In this document: positions 60,709 through 64,000 of the stretch, one piece after another
How the letters are laid out: each line of letters opens with the position of its first letter
Position numbering within the stretch: position 1 is the stretch's first letter
Origin: Polyangium spumosum
GTDB taxonomy: Bacteria > Myxococcota_A > Polyangia > Polyangiales > Polyangiaceae
NCBI RefSeq assembly: GCF_009649845.1
Contig: NZ_WJIE01000005.1
Span: forward strand, 186,001 to 250,000
Reading direction: 5' to 3'
Length of the DNA stretch: 64,000 bases
Program-made: the position numbers and the translations under genes
Notes under the pieces: generated by a model
Told to the model about the DNA's origin: nothing
Databases searched by the model: none
What the model saw: the letters and a program-made list of their open reading frames with translations, nothing else

Positions 60709-61323
60709 TCAGTGCTTCGTCGCGATCCAATCGACGATCATCTTGATGATCGGTCCCATGGTCACAAGAAGCGAGACGAGGGTCTTGCCATAGCTCTCCA
60801 CACGCCCCTTGCGAGGCTTGTCCAGCTTGGCTTCTTCCTCAAGTCCCTCGACCATTTCGATCGCTGTACTGCGCTTGTCCTCGGGCAGCCTCTGGGCCGC
60901 TTCGCGAAGCGCGGCGAAGTGCCCGATAATCTCGGCTGGCGCATTGATCTGCTGTGCCACGCTCATCGTATTGTGCGAGCCGGTCTGGACGCCACCCACC
61001 GTCCCGTGGAAGTGGTTGACTTGATGAATCACGGCCGCTGGAAAATGGTCCGTGTCTTCGTCCGGTGCTTCGCGAGACTGTTCGATCTCTACAACGCCTT
61101 GGTGTTTGATCATTAACAGGCTGCCGTGAAACTTGGCTAGCCCTTCGTCTGCAAGCCACCGGAACGCCGATTCGGCGTCACTGGGGGAGATACCCTCCTT
61201 GGTGAACCCATCGAAGAACTGATCGCCAATTACGTATGCATGTGTATCGCCGTCGGTCTCGTCGTAAAGGCGATTTAGAACGCACAGTCTGTGCTGCTTC
61301 TTTTGTTCAATTCGAGCAATCAC
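60709..61323 (-). CDS. transposon passenger: winged-helix protein with C-terminal membrane helix
   Basis: 204 aa, GTG start at 61323 preceded by GGAG. Residues ~1-75 look like a winged helix (KKQHRLCVLNRLYDETDG, AESAFRWLADEGLAKF). A middle segment has a striking HQVNHFHGTVGGVQTGSHNT run followed by MSVAQQ. The end is a hydrophobic helix (TLVSLLVTMGPIIKMIVDW). I do not recognise the family, although GVQxGSxNT motifs are found in several poorly known bacterial conflict-type proteins. It lies between the transposase and a divergent 62-aa gene with only 28 bp separating the starts. Its membrane tail and HTH suggest a membrane-tethered sensor or effector, which is inference. Confidence 0.6.
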   Translation of the reverse strand: MIARIEQKKQHRLCVLNRLYDETDGDTHAYVIGDQFFDGFTKEGISPSDAESAFRWLADEGLAKFHGSLLMIKHQGVVEIEQSREAPDEDTDHFPAAVIHQVNHFHGTVGGVQTGSHNTMSVAQQINAPAEIIGHFAALREAAQRLPEDKRSTAIEMVEGLEEEAKLDKPRKGRVESYGKTLVSLLVTMGPIIKMIVDWIATKH

Positions 61324-61351
61324 ACGAACTCCGTTCTCGTAGAGGTACTAC

Positions 61352-61540
61352 ATGAGTGACAGACAAGAGCAGGCCAATGGCACAACGTTGACGAACGCGC
61401 AGATCGCCACGATCATTGAAGCGGCGAATGAGGTGCGCATCGCTCGGAAGGTGCTGAGCCATAAGCTCATTCACCTTGATGACGTGCTCGAAGATGTTGG
61501 TTTGGGGAAACGGCGCGAGCAGGTGCAGGAGCACGGCTAA
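61352..61540 (+). CDS. transposon passenger: 62-aa helical protein
   Basis: 62 aa. ATG at 61352 with AGAGGT seven bases upstream. The sequence is helical and polar (NAQIATIIEAANEVRIARKV, then LSHKLIHLDDVLEDVG), with no cysteines or membrane helix. No family recognised. It is the only plus-strand gene inside the element and is divergent from the winged-helix gene with a 28-bp gap, so it may regulate or be regulated with that gene. Confidence 0.55.
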   Translation: MSDRQEQANGTTLTNAQIATIIEAANEVRIARKVLSHKLIHLDDVLEDVGLGKRREQVQEHG

Positions 61541-61747
61541 CTCGTGAGGTACGCGATCCCCTTGACCTGGAATCGCCGCCCTGCCATGGTCGGCCGCATC
61601 CCTGGCAGGATGTTGGGCGAGCATGACGGGGCGCAAGCCTCACGGCTCGCCCTTCTACTTGGTGGACCCGACGAGCCCGACATGGGCGCGCCGACCGGAC
61701 GGCGAACCGCCCGGCGCGTGCATGGATGGTCGGTTACAGACGGGGCG

Positions 61748-62005
61748 TCAAGAGGCGGGAGAGGTGGCGGGCGCGGCGGTGTCGATCCGGGCTTCCAACT
61801 CCCGGATGCCGCGGAGCAGTTCCCGACGCAGGTAGGCGCGGGCGTGGACGCGTTGCGACGGCGCCGCCGTGGCATCTTCGGCGAGGGCCCGAAGGTTCGC
61901 GACGACGGGGCGCAGCTCGCCCGCGTAGGCCGCCAGCGCGGCCGGGTCGGTCGTCTCGACGGGCGCCCGAAGCCGGGCCCGATCCCGAACACGCGATCGG
62001 CTCAT
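61748..62005 (-). CDS. transposon passenger: small Arg/Ala-rich protein
   Basis: 85 aa. ATG at 62005 overlaps the stop of the helix-turn-helix gene (ATGA). Charged helical sequence: VRDRARLRAPVETTDPAALA, then GELRPVVANLRALAEDATAA and LRRELLRGIRELEARID. No signal peptide, no recognisable family. Translationally coupled to the upstream regulator-like gene; a possible partner of it. About 200 bp without a gene lie downstream, to the 62-aa gene's stop. Confidence 0.5.
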   Translation of the reverse strand: MSRSRVRDRARLRAPVETTDPAALAAYAGELRPVVANLRALAEDATAAPSQRVHARAYLRRELLRGIRELEARIDTAAPATSPAS

Positions 62006-62355
62006 GCTGCCCTCCCGATGACCGGCGTGGTCACGACGAGCTTGCCGCCGAGAAGCACCTCGACCGCGACGCCCGCGGCGGCGGCGATGCGGATGGCGAG
62101 CGTGCCCGTGGGGGAGCTCTTCGGGTTCGCGGCGCGGCGGAGCGTGCTCGCCGGGATCCCGGTCATGGCGGAGAGCGCGCGGAAGCTCCCGAACGCGCGG
62201 CGGAGCTTGCGGATCGCGACGCGCACGTGGCGCGCTTCGTCCTCGGAGAGCATGAGCGCGCCCGACTTGCGGCGGCGCGGCGTCTCGGGTTCGGTGGGCG
62301 GGCAGGGCGGATCGTTCTCTTGGCCGTATGAACCGGGCCATGACAGATCGTGCAT
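62002..62355 (-). CDS. transposon passenger: HTH (XRE-like) regulator
   Basis: 117 aa. Start at 62355 (MHDLSWPGSYGQEND); a longer frame to 62442 has no ribosome site. The segment HVRVAIRKLRRAFGSFRALS, then AMTGIPASTLRRAANPKS and TLAIRIAAAAGVAVEVLLGG is the four-to-five-helix pattern of an XRE/Cro DNA-binding domain. Cytoplasmic. It ends by coupling to the 85-aa gene and could control the element's genes. Its promoter would lie in the right end, where the AATGACCGCAGT motifs are. Confidence 0.6.
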   Translation of the reverse strand: MHDLSWPGSYGQENDPPCPPTEPETPRRRKSGALMLSEDEARHVRVAIRKLRRAFGSFRALSAMTGIPASTLRRAANPKSSPTGTLAIRIAAAAGVAVEVLLGGKLVVTTPVIGRAA

Positions 62356-62473
62356 GGGCGTGACCTCGTGCAAGCGTGGTTGCGTCAAGTCCGCCTCGGA
62401 GGTCGGTAGCCCTCCGGGGCGGGCGTCTTTCGGACGACGCACATCCTACGCGTTTCCGATCACGATTCGGCCG

Positions 62474-62509
62474 AATGACCGCAGTTTCAGCCAAATGACT
62501 GCACTACCC
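62474..62509. repeat. right transposon end with two AATGAC motifs
   Basis: AATGACCGCAGTTT (62474-62487) and AATGACTGCACTACCC (62494-62509) are direct repeats 20 bp apart; the outer one is the terminal inverted repeat. The same core appears twice at the left end. Confidence 0.75.
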
Positions 62510-62556
62510 GCCCACGCGTCTCGAAGTCTCGTGCGACCGCCTCGAAGTCACGCGCG
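62510..62556. repeat. 85-bp repeat remainder, right of the transposon
   Basis: GCCCACGCGTCTC-gaag-tctcgtgcgacc continues the third unit exactly where the left copy is cut at 59373, including the duplicated GCCCAC. Sequence similarity ends at about 62556. Confidence 0.8.
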
Positions 62557-62725
62557 GGCGCCCCCCACCTGCGCCCCTTCGAACCCAGCCGACACGAAGA
62601 CGACCCCCTGAGCCCCCGCGCCCGCACACTTCTCGCTTGACTTCCACGCCCGCTCTCCCCCTGCCCCCGCCTCCCCATCCGCCCCTCTCCTCTTGCCCGG
62701 CGCGTGCTATCCGTTCGAGGCCGCC

Positions 62726-63259
62726 ATGCCTCTTCCTCCCGTTCAGAGACTGTCGAGCGCCATCATCGGACGGCACGGCATCTTCGACATCGTGCGCCAC
62801 GAGATCGAGGGCACCGACGGTCCGCGTGTCTACTTCACGCTCCAGATGCCCGACTGGGTGTCCATCGCGGCCGTGACCACCGACGGGCGTATCGTGCTCG
62901 TGCAGCAGTACCGACACGGCATCAACGAGGTCACGCTGGAGACCGCGGGCGGCATCGTGGACGAGGGCGAGACGCCCGAGCTCGCCGCGCGGCGCGAGCT
63001 CCGCGAAGAGACGGGCTTCGCGTCGAAGGACCTCGAGCCCCTCGGATGGGTGCACCCGAACCCCGCCGTGCAGAACAACCGCTGCCACCTCTTCCTCGCT
63101 CGCCGCGCCGAGGCCGCCGGCGCGCCCGCGCCGGACGAGGACGAGCACATCGAGCCCGTCGTGCTCTCCGTCGGCGAGGTGCAGAAGGCGCTCGACGAGG
63201 GCACGATCGGCCACGCGCTCGCCGTCGTCACGCTCGAGCGCGCGCTCCGACGCCTGTAG
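62726..63259 (+). CDS. Nudix hydrolase (ADP-ribose pyrophosphatase-like)
   Basis: 177 aa. Nudix box at 75-97 (GGIVDEGETPEL, then AARRELREETGF), which agrees with GX5EX7REUXEEXGU. Around it, VSIAAVTTDGRIVLVQQYRH and PLGWVHPNPAVQNNRCHLF are typical of ADP-ribose/NDP-sugar pyrophosphatases. It hydrolyses nucleoside-diphosphate-linked substrates with Mg2+, and the exact substrate is unknown. ATG at 62726. First intact chromosomal gene to the right of the repeat/transposon region; the next gene begins 16 bp after its stop. Confidence 0.88.
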   Translation: MPLPPVQRLSSAIIGRHGIFDIVRHEIEGTDGPRVYFTLQMPDWVSIAAVTTDGRIVLVQQYRHGINEVTLETAGGIVDEGETPELAARRELREETGFASKDLEPLGWVHPNPAVQNNRCHLFLARRAEAAGAPAPDEDEHIEPVVLSVGEVQKALDEGTIGHALAVVTLERALRRL

Positions 63260-63275
63260 CGCTACGCTCCCGCGC

Positions 63276-63608
63276 ATGAACGGCGCGCCGGACACGAAGC
63301 AGCTCTTCGATCGGATCCTCGGCCTCGTGGAGGCGATGGAGGAGAACCAGAAGCAGAAGGTCCTCGACCTGGCGCGCCGCCTCTTGCCCCACCTCACGCC
63401 GGAGGACATCCGCAATCCCCACGATTTCCCGGACCTCGACGACCCCGACTGGCACTTCGAAGACGGGCAATTGACGGGAATTCAGTCCGTGCGGTTTGCG
63501 CTGCGGGCGCTCTCGGGCGAAGTTCTCTCTCATGGCGACCAAGGCGCGAGCCGGGCGGACGAGCTCCAAGAAGACGCAGAAAAAGCCGAACAAACAGGCG
63601 GCCGATAG
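63276..63608 (+). CDS. small acidic protein upstream of an Smr gene
   Basis: 110 aa: MNGAPDTKQLFDRILGLVEA, then helical EENQKQKVLDLARRLLPHLT and PEDIRNPHDFPDLDDPDWHF. No known family and no signal peptide. The frame's 3' part overlaps the following Smr gene start by 77 bp, and the C-terminal residues there look unstructured (GDQGASRADELQEDAEKAEQ), so the functional protein may be shorter or the Smr start later. It lies 16 bp after the Nudix gene. Confidence 0.55.
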   Translation: MNGAPDTKQLFDRILGLVEAMEENQKQKVLDLARRLLPHLTPEDIRNPHDFPDLDDPDWHFEDGQLTGIQSVRFALRALSGEVLSHGDQGASRADELQEDAEKAEQTGGR

Positions 63609-64000
63609 CCCGTTCTTCCGCCCGTTCGCCAAGCTCGCCGCGAAAAAAAGCAAGAAGGCCGAGAAGCCAGAGAAGGCCGAGAAGCCCGAGAAGTCTGCGT
63701 CCTCGACGAAGCAGGAGGGCAGCGCGAAGAGACAAGCCGCGCAACGTGTACCTGTACAGCCAACGGCCGAGCAGGCCGAGCCGCAGACGGGGCCGAGCGA
63801 GGCCGAGACGTTCGCGATGTACATGGCAGGCGTGCGCGCGCTCGAGGATCGCAAGGCACGCGTCCCGCGCTCCTCGACGCCGATCGAGCCGAAATCCAAG
63901 GCGCCACGCGTGACCCAGGACCTCGACGAGGGCGCTCGTCACATGCTGCACTCGCTCGTCGCCGAGGGCGTCCGCTTCGAGGTCACCGACGACGGCGAGC
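63532..64000 (+). CDS. Smr/MutS2-domain endonuclease-like protein (3' end beyond window)
   Basis: Runs off the right edge; 156 residues visible. It begins MATKARAGRTSSKKTQKKPN, a long basic stretch with Lys/Glu/Pro repeats (EKPEKAEKPEKS), then FFRPFAKLA early and SEAETFAMYMAGVRALEDRK, with DLDEGARHMLHSLVAEGVRF and EVTDDGE at the edge. This agrees with the N-terminal part of Smr-domain proteins (E-x-x-x-F-x-x-x-M-x-x-V-R-x-L); the Smr domain itself (LDLHG, GRG) should lie beyond 64000. The start at 63532 is the first ATG and overlaps the previous gene. Confidence 0.65.
   Translation, partial: MATKARAGRTSSKKTQKKPNKQAADSPFFRPFAKLAAKKSKKAEKPEKAEKPEKSASSTKQEGSAKRQAAQRVPVQPTAEQAEPQTGPSEAETFAMYMAGVRALEDRKARVPRSSTPIEPKSKAPRVTQDLDEGARHMLHSLVAEGVRFEVTDDGE

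Larger units (their letters stand above)
59374..62509. mobile_element. 3,136-bp transposon with passenger genes, inserted in the 85-bp repeat
   Basis: The ends are GGGTGGTGCGGTAATT (59374-59389) and AATGACTGCACTACCC (62494-62509), inverted repeats matching at 13 of 16 positions. The 6-bp GCCCAC occurs directly on both sides (59368-59373, 62510-62515), a target duplication. Removing the element plus one copy rejoins an uninterrupted 85-bp repeat unit. It contains an IS1-like DDE transposase (59419-60546) and four other genes (60709-62355). No antibiotic-resistance or known defence gene is evident. Confidence 0.88.

Noticed and set aside
61307..61636. 109-codon minus-strand frame opposite the 62-aa gene
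   Set aside because: No ribosome site; overlaps two better-supported genes.
1..64000. tRNA or rRNA genes, or a biosynthetic gene cluster
   Set aside because: No cloverleaf-like or rRNA sequence was recognised by eye, and no PKS/NRPS/RiPP core enzymes; a tRNAscan or antiSMASH run would settle this.

Overview
The window looks like chromosomal DNA of a large-genome myxobacterium, most likely of the Sorangium/Polyangium (Polyangiaceae) type. Base composition is very GC-rich. Lipoproteins carry Gly/Ser-rich linkers. There is a CGDG...CDDGN cysteine-repeat protein, an FG-GAP protein with a MYXO-CTERM-like tail, an AgmX/PglI-type protein, several serine/threonine kinases including multidomain and pseudokinase forms, an FHA-type enhancer-binding protein, and a Wsp-like chemosensory operon. 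I saw no rRNA, tRNA, CRISPR array or secondary-metabolite cluster. The genus assignment is inference.

Layout. 1-2.3 kb: an RNA-repair cassette made of the end of an RlaP-like nucleotidyltransferase, an RNA ligase and an HD-Pnk end-healing enzyme. 2.3-5.5 kb: two tail-collar-like secreted proteins, then a three-gene operon (membrane protein, DCC thiol protein, TetR) whose promoter lies between two near-identical palindromic operators. 5.6-15 kb: mostly single genes (cyclophilin, fatty-acid desaturase, lytic transglycosylase, PD40 lipoprotein, FAD monooxygenase, LEA2 protein, a large membrane-anchored HExxH protein, an unknown 165-aa protein), with a repeat-rich 540-bp spacer at 14.0-14.5 kb. 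15-20.4 kb: RNA metabolism (HrpA helicase, cysteine-cluster protein, RNase Z). 20.4-25.1 kb: envelope proteins and a kinase with a degenerate cyclase domain. 25.3-27.1 kb: peroxide module ahpC-ahpD plus a PerR-like Fur regulator, with matching 7-1-7 boxes. 27.1-39.6 kb: a three-repeat membrane protein, a 1674-aa pseudokinase/AAA/GAF/STAS protein, thioesterase, LRR protein, GMC oxidoreductase, two secreted lipoproteins and a CoA-binding protein. 40-47 kb: kinase plus FHA enhancer-binding protein, then phased TGCAAC repeats and a sigma-54 promoter in front of an AgmX-like lipoprotein, then the FG-GAP protein. 47-50.5 kb: FtsH, a membrane protein and a methyltransferase. 50.6-57.9 kb: Wsp-like operon cheW-cheR(TPR)-mcp-cheW-cheA(REC)-cheB, followed by only the first ~25 codons of a receiver gene. 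57.8-59.1 kb: a DUF6968-like protein and its lipoprotein neighbour. 59.1-62.6 kb: an 85-bp tandem repeat array split by a 3,136-bp transposon (59374-62509) with 16-bp inverted ends, a 6-bp target duplication, an IS1-like DDE transposase and four passenger genes. 62.7-64 kb: Nudix hydrolase, a small protein and the start of an Smr-domain gene.

The best candidates for something new are the passenger-carrying transposon, the kinase-FHA regulator-sigma-54 promoter circuit, the Wsp-like operon that has lost its output regulator, and the RNA-repair cassette. Gene starts were chosen from the conserved N-terminus, signal peptide, Shine-Dalgarno sequence or stop/start overlap, and often differ from the longest open frame.
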